51,304 bases of DNA from Bacteroidales bacterium (lineage in GTDB: Bacteria; Bacteroidota; Bacteroidia; Bacteroidales; UBA10428): positions 1 through 51,304 of the forward strand of contig JAFGBD010000014.1 of assembly GCA_016933335.1 (NCBI GenBank), in the 5' to 3' direction. The position numbers and the translations under genes are program-made. The first letter of the stretch is position 1. Every line of letters begins with the position of its first letter. A model generated the notes under the pieces. That model was not told the origin of the DNA and did not search any database. It saw only the letters and a program-made list of their open reading frames with translations. Shown piece after piece: positions 43,953-51,304 of this stretch.

Positions 43953-45410
43953 TTAATTCTGTTTTTTCAGCCTTCTTTTTGTGACCTTAAGGACCTTTAT
44001 AGCAAAACCGGCCGTTATTTCAGACAGCATTTTCCGGGCAGCTTCAGGATCGGATCTATAAACGGCGGCAATGTTTTTCTCTTTGGTGGCAACTGTATGA
44101 AATACATCTGATTCGAATTCCTGTTTCCACTTTTTAAGTTGTGCTATCTGTTCTCCGTAATTTTCATCCACCTGTGAAGCATAATCCCTGAAAACCCAGT
44201 ATCCGGCATCAGGATACAATTCCCGGAAATCCCTGTCTTTATTCAGATAATTTTCCAGTGCCAGTTCATAGCTTTCGTTTTCGTAACCTTCCGGAATTTC
44301 TTCAATACCATAATACCATGGTATATAAGGCTGAATGCAGGGATACCTGGGTGCTGTCCATAAAACACAACCGATGTCAACCGGCAACCAGCTTCGCAAC
44401 TGAAATATCACGCTGAATGTGTTGGTTTTACTACATATTCGTGTTGTTGTGGCTTTGTGAGGATTTCCACTACTGTCTGCAGTATGCATTTCATAATCAG
44501 TACCTTCATAATGGTTCTGCAAAACATGCATTATATCCTGTATGCTTATCTTTTGTCCTGGTTTGAAAGAAAAAGGAAATACCTCGTTTATCCCGTATTG
44601 ATTTTCCGACAGAATATTCAGTGCAGCCCATCTTCGGGCTACATTGGTCCTTGAATCCAGGTAGTATGGATGACAATATGCCTCCCTGAAATTAAACGGT
44701 TCGCCTTTACCACGATCAAACCATCCCTGTTGCAAGGCAAAATCAATAATATCCGGTGATGCCAGGAAATTGACAGTATCTGTAAGGTCAATGTAATCAA
44801 TGACATAATAATTCGGAACCAGGACAACCTCATCGTCCGGTACCCTTGCCGCAACCCAATGACACCCGTTAACAACCTCCAGAACCCAGGCCTCGTCAGG
44901 ATCGGCCACGGAATATATCCTTCCTGTATGATTGTATCCAAATCTTTCTACCATGCTGCCTGCAATCTTAACAGCCTCACGTGCTGTATGAGCCCTTTCG
45001 GCCATGATCCTCCTCAGACATTGCACAATTCTGCCTTTGCTATCTGTCACCTTCGAACGGCTGGCATCAGATGTGATGGCTACACCCCATTCATTCAGGT
45101 ATTGCTCGGCATTGAATTCCGAAACGGTTATCCAGAAACAGGCATTGGTCTGTTCGGTTTCAGCGATGCTGTCCCCGCTGAGAAAAACCTGGTAACTTTC
45201 CGGATCGTGGTGAATGCGGGGTAACTTGTGCCAGTCAGTAAAGGTATCACCGTGATTGTCTTCATTGTGCCCTATTAAAACCGAACCATCGGCTGAAGCA
45301 TCTTTGCCTACTAGTATGGTAAAGCAATTGAACTCATTTATCTGTTGAGATTTAATTGACAGGGAAGAAAGAATGAAAAACAGGATTATCAGAACCGGTA
45401 ACTTTTTCAT
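43953..45410 (-). CDS. C69-family dipeptidase, exported
   Basis: 485 residues. Signal-like leader MKKLPVLIILFFILSSLSIKS and then Cys29 in NEFNCFTILVGKDASADGSVLIGHNED: in C69 enzymes the Cys is exposed at the N-terminus by processing and becomes the nucleophile. WITVSEFNAEQYLNEWGVAITSDASRS and AERAHTAREAVKIAG fit the family. Broad dipeptidase activity, probably periplasmic. A candidate -7 element lies 72 bases above the start. Confidence 0.9.
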   Translation of the reverse strand: MKKLPVLIILFFILSSLSIKSQQINEFNCFTILVGKDASADGSVLIGHNEDNHGDTFTDWHKLPRIHHDPESYQVFLSGDSIAETEQTNACFWITVSEFNAEQYLNEWGVAITSDASRSKVTDSKGRIVQCLRRIMAERAHTAREAVKIAGSMVERFGYNHTGRIYSVADPDEAWVLEVVNGCHWVAARVPDDEVVLVPNYYVIDYIDLTDTVNFLASPDIIDFALQQGWFDRGKGEPFNFREAYCHPYYLDSRTNVARRWAALNILSENQYGINEVFPFSFKPGQKISIQDIMHVLQNHYEGTDYEMHTADSSGNPHKATTTRICSKTNTFSVIFQLRSWLPVDIGCVLWTAPRYPCIQPYIPWYYGIEEIPEGYENESYELALENYLNKDRDFRELYPDAGYWVFRDYASQVDENYGEQIAQLKKWKQEFESDVFHTVATKEKNIAAVYRSDPEAARKMLSEITAGFAIKVLKVTKRRLKKQN

Positions 45411-45481
45411 GGCGTTGAGCTTTATATGTCAAATGAAAACAGCTAAAACTGAAATCTTTCAATGACATATCATTATTGCTT

Positions 45482-45489
45482 CAAAGCTA
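45482..45489 (-). promoter_or_regulatory. Putative -7 element for the C69 dipeptidase gene
   Basis: Minus-strand TAGCTTTG fits TAnnTTTG, 72 bases above the ATG at 45410. No matching -33 element. Confidence 0.35.
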
Positions 45490-45660
45490 ATGACTATTCA
45501 TTTTATAAAAAAGTTAAGCCCAAATTGTGTGTAAAAATAACTTATCTGAGTCAGTCTTGCGTATTTATGCATGTCTGAACGATATCAATTCATTTTTCTA
45601 TATTAACCGTTGCAGGAATAAGGTTTGCGGAACCATCGACGAGTAAGTCGCAGATAATAT

Positions 45661-46608
45661 TCAGAACCTCTTTGTATAAACATGGCAGTAAGGTTTGTGA
45701 CCGTTATTCCTGTAATAATCCTGGTGATAATCTTCTGCAGGCCAGAAAGTGCCGGCAGGAGTCACTTTTGTGGCGACCTTATAGCCTTTGTCTTTTAAAA
45801 GACCGATCAATTTTTGTGCGGTCAGTAATTGCCGGATGTCAAGGTAAAATATCTCGGATCTGTACTGATCTCCGATGTCCGGTCCCTGCCTGTTTACCTC
45901 TGTCGGATCATGGATTTCAAAAAACAGCCTGGCCAGCTTTTCATAGGATGTCTTTGAGGGATCAAATACAATTCGTATGGCTTCTGCATGACCTGTAGTA
46001 TGACTGCATACTTCCTTATACGTTGGATTTTCCTTGTGTCCGCCAATATAACCCACCTCGGTTGAAATAACACCCGGCTCCTGCTGCATATAATACTCCA
46101 CTCCCCAGAAACAGCCCCCTGCAAAAACAGCTGTATCAGAAGTCTTGTTCTTATCATGTAATTCAGCCCGTGCAAATTCCAGCGAAACGGAATTGACACA
46201 GTGCCTGGTGTTTTTTGGCGTGAATCCTTCTCCTGTAAAGACATGCCCCAGGTGCGCCCCACAGTTGCTGCACACTATCTCAGTGCGTCTTCCGTCAGCA
46301 TCCGGCAAACGTTTCACTGCCCCGGGAATCTCATCGTCGAAACTCGGCCATCCACAGCCTGATTTGAACTTATCGGCTGATTGATATAGCGGTGCTCCGC
46401 AACGTTTGCATTCATAAATACCTTCTTCATAGAAATCGTTGTATTTTCCTGTAAACGGACGCTCGGTGCCTTTTTGGACGATAACCCTTTCTTCTTCCGG
46501 TGTTAGTTTGCGAAAATTCATACTCGTTTGTTGTTCATTTGTGGTTTGCTGGCTGCAGCCATAAGCAAATTCAAATATCAATATAAAAACAAAAATAGCG
46601 TTTTTCAT
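45661..46608 (-). CDS. Bifunctional peptide methionine sulfoxide reductase (MsrB-MsrA), lipoprotein
   Basis: 315 residues from the ATG at 46608; frames to 46617 or 46632 only add a few residues. Lipobox AYGC puts it on a membrane. The MsrB domain comes first (about 30-150): two CxxC zinc pairs (YECKRCGAPLY and VCSNCGAHLGHVF), SGCGWPSFDD and catalytic RHCVNSVSL. The MsrA domain follows (about 160-315): AVFAGGCFWGVEYYMQ with the catalytic Cys, EVGYIGGHKENPTY, HAEAIRIVFDP and QGPDIGDQYRSEIF. Together they repair both sulfoxide epimers of methionine in envelope proteins. Order MsrB then MsrA is one of two known fusions. Confidence 0.93.
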   Translation of the reverse strand: MKNAIFVFILIFEFAYGCSQQTTNEQQTSMNFRKLTPEEERVIVQKGTERPFTGKYNDFYEEGIYECKRCGAPLYQSADKFKSGCGWPSFDDEIPGAVKRLPDADGRRTEIVCSNCGAHLGHVFTGEGFTPKNTRHCVNSVSLEFARAELHDKNKTSDTAVFAGGCFWGVEYYMQQEPGVISTEVGYIGGHKENPTYKEVCSHTTGHAEAIRIVFDPSKTSYEKLARLFFEIHDPTEVNRQGPDIGDQYRSEIFYLDIRQLLTAQKLIGLLKDKGYKVATKVTPAGTFWPAEDYHQDYYRNNGHKPYCHVYTKRF

Positions 46609-47037
46609 TTCCAGCATGATCGTTATTAACAAATATTCAGTATCTCAGTTGTGATACTTCTGCATAGAATAAAACATTAACAGTTGAGTTGTATTATTGT
46701 TGTTGCATGCACATCTCTTTTTTCATCCCTTCAGCTGCAGCCATACATGACATAAACATTTTTTTCGGAGATGTAAGCCTGACAGAATTGAAAAAACAGA
46801 TTAATGACAGAACCCTGGAAATAAAACCGTAACTTTGAAAAAATTCACGATTTGAGAATTAGCGCTTTATTTACTAATTCCTTTCTTATTATTAGTATAT
46901 TATCGCTCTCTTTTTTAAATCAGACATTTGAAAATTTTATTAAATAACCGGTATGACAGGAGATCAAACTTAATTATTAGATTGCACTCAAAAACTATCT
47001 GTTAAACAGGTAAAATCATATCATTAAAAAAATACAC
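46609..47037. other. 429-base divergent gene-free stretch
   Basis: Between the MsrBA gene (minus) and the tailed cold-shock gene (plus). A minus-strand frame at about 46704-46800 reads NSVRLTSPKKMFMSCMAAAE onward but has no upstream start that makes it a convincing gene. No other features. Confidence 0.4.
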
Positions 47038-47496
47038 ATGGGAAGATCGCAGGAAACATATAACAAAAAAGAGGTAAGAAGTAAAAAAGAAAAAAAGAGA
47101 AAAGAAAAAGAAAAGAAAAGGCTGGCCAGAAAAGAAAACGAAAAAAAAAGCAGCCTGGATGATATGATTGCATATGTCGACGAAAACGGGATGATCACTT
47201 CCACCCCTCCTGATCCTAACAAAAAAAAGAAAATCAAATTAGAGGATATCAAAATAAGTACTCCAAAACGTGAAACATCTCAAAAATCAGATCCGGTGAG
47301 AAAGGGAATCGTAACCTTTTTTAATGATTCCAAAGGTTTTGGATTTATTAAAGATCTTGAGTCACAGGAAAGCATTTTTTTCCATGTAAACAATCTGCTT
47401 GAAGATATTAAAGAGGATAGTGTTGTAAACTTTGAAACAGAAATGGGTCATAAGGGACCTGTAGCTGTGCAGGTGAGACTTTTCAAATCCGGATAA
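47038..47496 (+). CDS. Cold-shock domain protein with long charged N-terminal tail
   Basis: 152 residues. The first 40 or so residues are a Lys/Glu/Arg-rich tail (RSKKEKKRKEKEKKRLARKE), a linker follows to residue 85, then a cold-shock domain (about 88-150: RKGIVTFFNDSKGFGFIKD with RNP1, SIFFHVNNL with RNP2). The basic tail would add RNA or ribosome affinity. Tailed forms of about this length occur across Bacteroidota. The short poly-A and A-rich coding stretch is explained by the Lys/Glu codons. Confidence 0.88.
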   Translation: MGRSQETYNKKEVRSKKEKKRKEKEKKRLARKENEKKSSLDDMIAYVDENGMITSTPPDPNKKKKIKLEDIKISTPKRETSQKSDPVRKGIVTFFNDSKGFGFIKDLESQESIFFHVNNLLEDIKEDSVVNFETEMGHKGPVAVQVRLFKSG

Positions 47497-47639
47497 TGGT
47501 CCGTGCATTTAACAAAGCTGGAAGCACGCAATTACGATCTGTTATTTCATCATTTTTAAATATATACGGGTGAAATCCATATTAAACCTGGTCTTGTGGC
47601 TAAGTTGATACTATTACTACAATAGATATTATTGAAAAG

Positions 47640-48179
47640 ATGAAAAATCTTCAAAAAATCATTTCAGGAGGACAGACCGGTGTTGACCAGGCTGCGCTCA
47701 GGGTCGCGCTGGAACTTAATTTCCGGATTGGTGGCTGGTGCCCTCCGGGGAGGATTTGCGAAAATGGTAAAATACCGGCAGAATATCCATTGACTGAAAC
47801 AACGAATGAAAGAAGCCCGATGGCACCGGATATTCCCCGTTCACAAAGAACTGAATACAATGTGAGAAATTCTGATGCCACATTGATTCTTAAACCGGAA
47901 GAGACAAAAAATGATCCCGGAACCGGGTGGACCATTCAATGTGCCAGGGAATATAAAAAACCATACCTTATCATTGACCCCTACACTCCGGAGGCAGAAA
48001 AACCAATCTTCGGATGGCTGTTAAAAACACCTGTTGAAATATTGAATATTGCAGGACCAAGTGAGAACACATCACCCGGCATCAGTAAGCAGGCATTTAA
48101 TCTGCTTTTCATGGCTCTCACCAAATACAGAATCCGGTTTTTCGATGATAAGTTTCCGGTATATGACACAAATGATTAA
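47640..48179 (+). CDS. Putative molybdenum carrier-family protein
   Basis: 179 residues. IISGGQTGVDQAALRVALEL is the family's opening, followed by IGGWCPPGRICENGKIP, RTEYNVRNSDATLIL and GTGWTIQCAREYKKPYLII. The fold is Rossmann-like and related to the SLOG nucleotide-binding proteins. 'Molybdenum carrier' is a family name; a bound nucleotide-like ligand is equally possible. Convergent with the lipoprotein gene, 9 bases away. Confidence 0.87.
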   Translation: MKNLQKIISGGQTGVDQAALRVALELNFRIGGWCPPGRICENGKIPAEYPLTETTNERSPMAPDIPRSQRTEYNVRNSDATLILKPEETKNDPGTGWTIQCAREYKKPYLIIDPYTPEAEKPIFGWLLKTPVEILNIAGPSENTSPGISKQAFNLLFMALTKYRIRFFDDKFPVYDTND

Positions 48180-48188
48180 ATTAGGGAT

Positions 48189-48902
48189 TTAATCCGATGG
48201 TAATCCATTTAAATATTCCAGATCAACAGGATTACCCCCGGTACAATCCCAGATAATTCTCTGAACCTTTGTGGTTTGTTCCATTGATAAACCAGTCATA
48301 TCTTTGGTTTCTAAAATTGTAAGAATATCTTTCATACATCCCTCTTGAGAAATTGTAGCGCAGATCGTATAGGTCGATGCTATACCCGGAGCAGCTTTAT
48401 CAGAGACCAGACAAAAAACCGGAATTTTCCTGGTTACTGATTCACTATCAGGTATGAATTCCCAGATTGTTGGCACTGCCATAACCACCGGTTGATAAGC
48501 ATTGGAAGCAGGTTTAAACCATGTTCCAAATGTAATTGCATACGTGGTATCAGCACCAGTTGCATTGTTCATTTCTATCCTGAGGGCATAGGCTCCGCCT
48601 GCAGGGGTTAATCCACTTGAACTTAAACAGTCCATCATACATTGCGGATCATTCGGATTTGTTTGAGCACAGTTTTGAACACATGCTAAATAGTTATTAA
48701 ATTCCACACTTCCCGGATCTATTTCTGAAGAAACATCTCCATCAATAGAAATGATAAGCCCGCTTTTTGAAACTTCATTGCATGTTTCATTAAAACCTGT
48801 TGAAGGATTTACTCCGTTATCATCATCATTGTCTGATTCGGAACATCCGGATATAAGGATGACCATCATGGCAATAAACAAACAGAATTGAATTTCTTTC
48901 AT
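48189..48902 (-). CDS. Cys-rich lipoprotein of unknown function
   Basis: 237 residues. Lipobox LISGC (Cys20) followed by an acidic Asp/Asn linker (SESDNDDDNG), as in surface-exposed Bacteroidota lipoproteins. The central region has paired cysteines (YLACVQNCAQTNPNDPQCMMDCLSS), then a beta-rich part (YALRIEMNNATGADTTYAITFGTWFKP) and a C-terminal CMKDILTILETKDMT. No family recognised. Two TAnnTTTG-like sites (48960-48967, 48970-48977 on the minus strand) lie about 60 bases above the start. Confidence 0.78.
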   Translation of the reverse strand: MKEIQFCLFIAMMVILISGCSESDNDDDNGVNPSTGFNETCNEVSKSGLIISIDGDVSSEIDPGSVEFNNYLACVQNCAQTNPNDPQCMMDCLSSSGLTPAGGAYALRIEMNNATGADTTYAITFGTWFKPASNAYQPVVMAVPTIWEFIPDSESVTRKIPVFCLVSDKAAPGIASTYTICATISQEGCMKDILTILETKDMTGLSMEQTTKVQRIIWDCTGGNPVDLEYLNGLPSD

Positions 48903-49042
48903 TATTATAATTGTTTTTAATTGCTAAAAGCTGAATATGCTGATAGCACATATTTAATTCAAATTTAACCAAATATAATATTAAACAATGCTTTATAATA
49001 AAAAGATCCATATTCAAAAATCCCTGGAATGTCTTTTGATTT

Positions 49043-49073
49043 AATACCATAACTTATCATTCAGCATGGTATT
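49043..49073 (+). promoter_or_regulatory. Hairpin upstream of the GH127 gene
   Basis: AATACCAT and ATGGTATT pair perfectly around a 15-base loop, and six T overlap and follow the second arm. The form is terminator-like, but it lies in the divergent region 75 bases before the GH127 ATG, so an attenuator or an operator is possible. Confidence 0.4.
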
Positions 49074-49147
49074 TTTTCATATATTGGATCATTAAATAAA
49101 GACAATTTCAGAATCAATGAATATATTGCCAATTAAAAGAAATACCG

Positions 49148-51106
49148 ATGAAAACAATTGCTCTTTTCCTGCTGGTAATAATGCTTGCCGGTTGCACAAA
49201 CCAGCCCTCTGAACCCGGCAATTATCCCATATCGCCTGTAAATATCAGGCAGGTAAAATTAACTGATGAATTCTGGCTGCCAAAAATAAAGACTGTTCAG
49301 CAGACAACCATTCAGTATGCGCTTGATAAATGCAGGAATGAAGGACGGATGGACAACTTCCTTATTGCAGGGGGAGTAATGAAAGGGGAAACCAGGGGGG
49401 CCATGCCTTTTGATGATACCGATTTATATAAAATCATTGAGGGAGCATCTTATTCCCTGATCATATCACCCGACGAACAACTCTCTGATTACCTTGATTC
49501 GCTTATTGCAATCATCGAAACGGGACAGGAAGAGGACGGTTATCTCACTACATGGAGGACCATCAATCCCAATAAGCCACCTGCTCCATGGGTACAGCCA
49601 GGTGAACGGTGGCATCACCTGGGTGCCAGTCATGAGCTGTACAACAGCGGGCACATGTTTGAGGCTGCTGCAGCGCATTATCATGCCACGGGCAAAAGAA
49701 ATTTCCTTGAAATTGCCCTGAAAAATGCCGACCTGCTGACCGAAACCTTTGGTCCGGGGAAAAATCCCGAATTACCCGGGCATCAGATCGTGGAAACCGG
49801 ACTCATCAAACTTTTTCAGATTACACACGACAAAAAATACCTGGAACTGGCAAAACATTTTCTGGAACAGAGAGGGGATTCCAGTCATCGCAGACTTTTT
49901 GGCCCATACAGCCAGGATCATATGCCTGTAACCAGACAGGACGAAGTTGTAGGTCATGCAGTGCGTGCAGTTTACATGTATGCAGGCATGACAGACATTG
50001 CTGCCATCTGCAGCGATACGGCATACCTCAATGCAGTCAATAAACTCTGGGAGAATTTGGTGAACAAGAAGTTATATATCACAGGAGGCATCGGAGCCAG
50101 ACATGAAGGAGAGTCTTTCGGGGAAAACTACGAATTGCCCAACCTGACCGCCTATTGTGAAACATGTGCTGCCATCGGAAGTGTTTACTGGAGTCACCGC
50201 ATGTTCCTGCTTACCGGCGAAGCAAAATATTACGATCTGATTGAAAGAACGTTATACAATGGTCTGATCTCCGGTATCTCACTTGAAGGTGATAAGTTTT
50301 TCTATCCAAATCCGCTTGAATCTGATGGTCAATATCCGTTTAATAAGGGCTCATGTACACGTCAATCCTGGTTTGACTGCTCCTGCTGCCCGACAAATCT
50401 GATAAGGTTCGTACCTTCCGTTCCAAACCTGATCTATGCAGTCAGTAATGACACGCTGTATATTAACCTGTATATGTCTGATTCGGCGAATGTCAGAATG
50501 AAAGGCACAAATGTGCAGGTTGCGCAGGAGACTGGTTATCCGTGGGAAGGCAGAATTACTGTTTCCATCAATCCCCGCAAATCAATGAAATTCACGATAA
50601 AACTCAGAATTCCGGGTTGGGCTGAAAACGATCCCACTCCCGGTGATTTATATGAATATACCGACGAGCATACCAGGCAGGTAAAAGTGGCTGTCAACGG
50701 CAGTGAACAGATACAGGATCACAGGAGCAGATACTTTGTGATTTCAAGAAAATGGTCACAGGGTGATCTGATCGAGATGATCCTGCCCATGAAGGTGCGC
50801 CGCGTTATAACAAATGATTTGGTTAAAGAGAATCAAAATCTTGTTGCACTTGAATACGGGCCGCTGGTCTATTGTGCCGAGGAGATTGACAACAGTCTGA
50901 ATATTGCTGAATTATTCATGCCTGACAATGCTGTCATGATGGCCGAAAAAAGTGATGATCTGCTTGGCGGTATCAATATTCTGACAGGAAGCATTCCTGC
51001 TGAAAATAAAGAAAAGGATGTTAAAATCATGATGGTGCCTTATTTTGCATGGTCAAACAGGGGTCCTGGCCGTATGAAAGTATGGTTGCCGCGTGAAGAG
51101 AAATAA
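49148..51106 (+). CDS. GH127 beta-L-arabinofuranosidase, lipoprotein
   Basis: 652 residues. Lipobox IMLAGC (Cys16). GH127 marks run through the (alpha/alpha)6 domain: EFWLPKIKTVQQTTIQYALDKC, EGASYSL, ERWHHLGASHELYNSGHMFEAA, ITGGIGARHEGESFG, then Glu338 and Cys340 in LTAYCETCAAIG and the CSCC motif (Cys413, Cys414). In the family, Glu and three Cys bind zinc and one Cys is the nucleophile; Glu320 or Glu322 would be the acid/base. It removes beta-L-arabinofuranose from arabinan-type or extensin glycans. Lipid anchoring suggests a periplasmic or outer-surface site. Confidence 0.93.
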   Translation: MKTIALFLLVIMLAGCTNQPSEPGNYPISPVNIRQVKLTDEFWLPKIKTVQQTTIQYALDKCRNEGRMDNFLIAGGVMKGETRGAMPFDDTDLYKIIEGASYSLIISPDEQLSDYLDSLIAIIETGQEEDGYLTTWRTINPNKPPAPWVQPGERWHHLGASHELYNSGHMFEAAAAHYHATGKRNFLEIALKNADLLTETFGPGKNPELPGHQIVETGLIKLFQITHDKKYLELAKHFLEQRGDSSHRRLFGPYSQDHMPVTRQDEVVGHAVRAVYMYAGMTDIAAICSDTAYLNAVNKLWENLVNKKLYITGGIGARHEGESFGENYELPNLTAYCETCAAIGSVYWSHRMFLLTGEAKYYDLIERTLYNGLISGISLEGDKFFYPNPLESDGQYPFNKGSCTRQSWFDCSCCPTNLIRFVPSVPNLIYAVSNDTLYINLYMSDSANVRMKGTNVQVAQETGYPWEGRITVSINPRKSMKFTIKLRIPGWAENDPTPGDLYEYTDEHTRQVKVAVNGSEQIQDHRSRYFVISRKWSQGDLIEMILPMKVRRVITNDLVKENQNLVALEYGPLVYCAEEIDNSLNIAELFMPDNAVMMAEKSDDLLGGINILTGSIPAENKEKDVKIMMVPYFAWSNRGPGRMKVWLPREEK

Positions 51107-51304
51107 CACATACGAATATACCTGCTTTTGATCATTTATTGATATTCGGTGGCTGTATCATCAGCCAATCGAATTGCAGTATGCCCAAAGGGCAGGATTT
51201 TATTCAGGAATATTCTGTAATGAAACGTCCATTAAAAAATTTTCATTTTTTCACAAAAGGAGATGAAAATATTTTTAATGGTAAGTTACATCAGACCAAT
51301 AGAA
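51107..51304. other. Right edge, no confident gene
   Basis: A plus-strand frame is open from the ATG at 51181 to the window end (MPKGQDFIQEYSVMKRPLKN and on) and could be the start of a further gene, but it shows no recognisable motif. No T-tailed terminator after the GH127 gene is evident. Confidence 0.25.

Noticed and set aside
46704..46800. Possible small minus-strand gene ending MAAAEGMKKEMCMQQQ
   Set aside because: The open frame extends upstream without a start that fits, and no family is recognised; only the last 20 or so residues look protein-like. Could be a gene remnant, but evidence is too thin.

Overview
The window is a stretch of a Bacteroidota chromosome, most likely class Bacteroidia and a free-living or sediment-type polysaccharide degrader. 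The evidence is a SusC/SusD pair driven by an ECF sigma/FecR pair with an STN domain on SusC, type IX secretion (T9SS) C-terminal sorting domains, FISUMP and GH127/GH9/GH130 families, RpoD-like sigma factors of the short Bacteroidota type, and -7 promoter elements of the form TAnnTTTG. No rRNA, tRNA, CRISPR array, transposase or phage gene was recognised. The species cannot be named from the sequence.

Layout. 1-7.2 kb: a decayed T9SS-secreted protein gene, a Tat-exported aldo/keto reductase, a Tyr/His-rich exported protein, a FISUMP-domain protein with a small T9SS companion, and a T9SS-secreted protein that belongs to the next block. 7.2-14.1 kb: a minus-strand nutrient-uptake locus (ECF sigma, FecR anti-sigma, SusC, SusD, then the T9SS protein). 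14.3-17.5 kb: a striking fusion of a complete endonuclease Q (PHP plus zinc finger) to a complete UvrD-type helicase, started from TTG. 18.2-21.3 kb: a lipoprotein, then a BKACE enzyme and a four-carbon-acid sugar kinase-like gene in tandem.

21.3-28.6 kb looks like a stress/envelope island: SPFH protein, two CsbD-like small proteins, a tiny membrane protein, a GH130 phosphorylase-like protein overlapping a two-domain glycosyltransferase, a cupin, a cold-shock protein and an HMA-AraC regulator. The two CsbD-like genes share an upstream element made of TTACA-type direct repeats spaced exactly 21 bp, an architecture typical of LytTR regulator sites, and a membrane-anchored LytTR regulator lies at 32.7 kb. 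28.8-31.5 kb: a condensation-type acyltransferase, a zinc-ribbon membrane protein and a CPBP protein without the usual Glu-Glu motif. 31.6-38.2 kb: a RelA/SpoT-domain protein, the LytTR regulator, two tandem B12-radical SAM proteins (the second broken by an extra base at an A10 run), a divergent RpoD paralogue, a cold-shock protein and an FKBP isomerase.

38.5-51.3 kb: MFS carboxylate-type transporter with an Asp/Glu-racemase-family enzyme, a GH9 cellulase-like enzyme, signal peptidase II, C69 dipeptidase, MsrB-MsrA fusion lipoprotein, tailed cold-shock protein, putative molybdenum carrier, a lipoprotein, and a GH127 beta-L-arabinofuranosidase lipoprotein.

Several of the longest open frames begin at TTG codons that coincide with a TAnnTTTG promoter element; for those genes I use the ATG downstream. 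The most interesting items are the EndoQ-UvrD fusion, the CsbD direct-repeat element paired with LytTR and divergent sigma genes, and the A10 frameshift.
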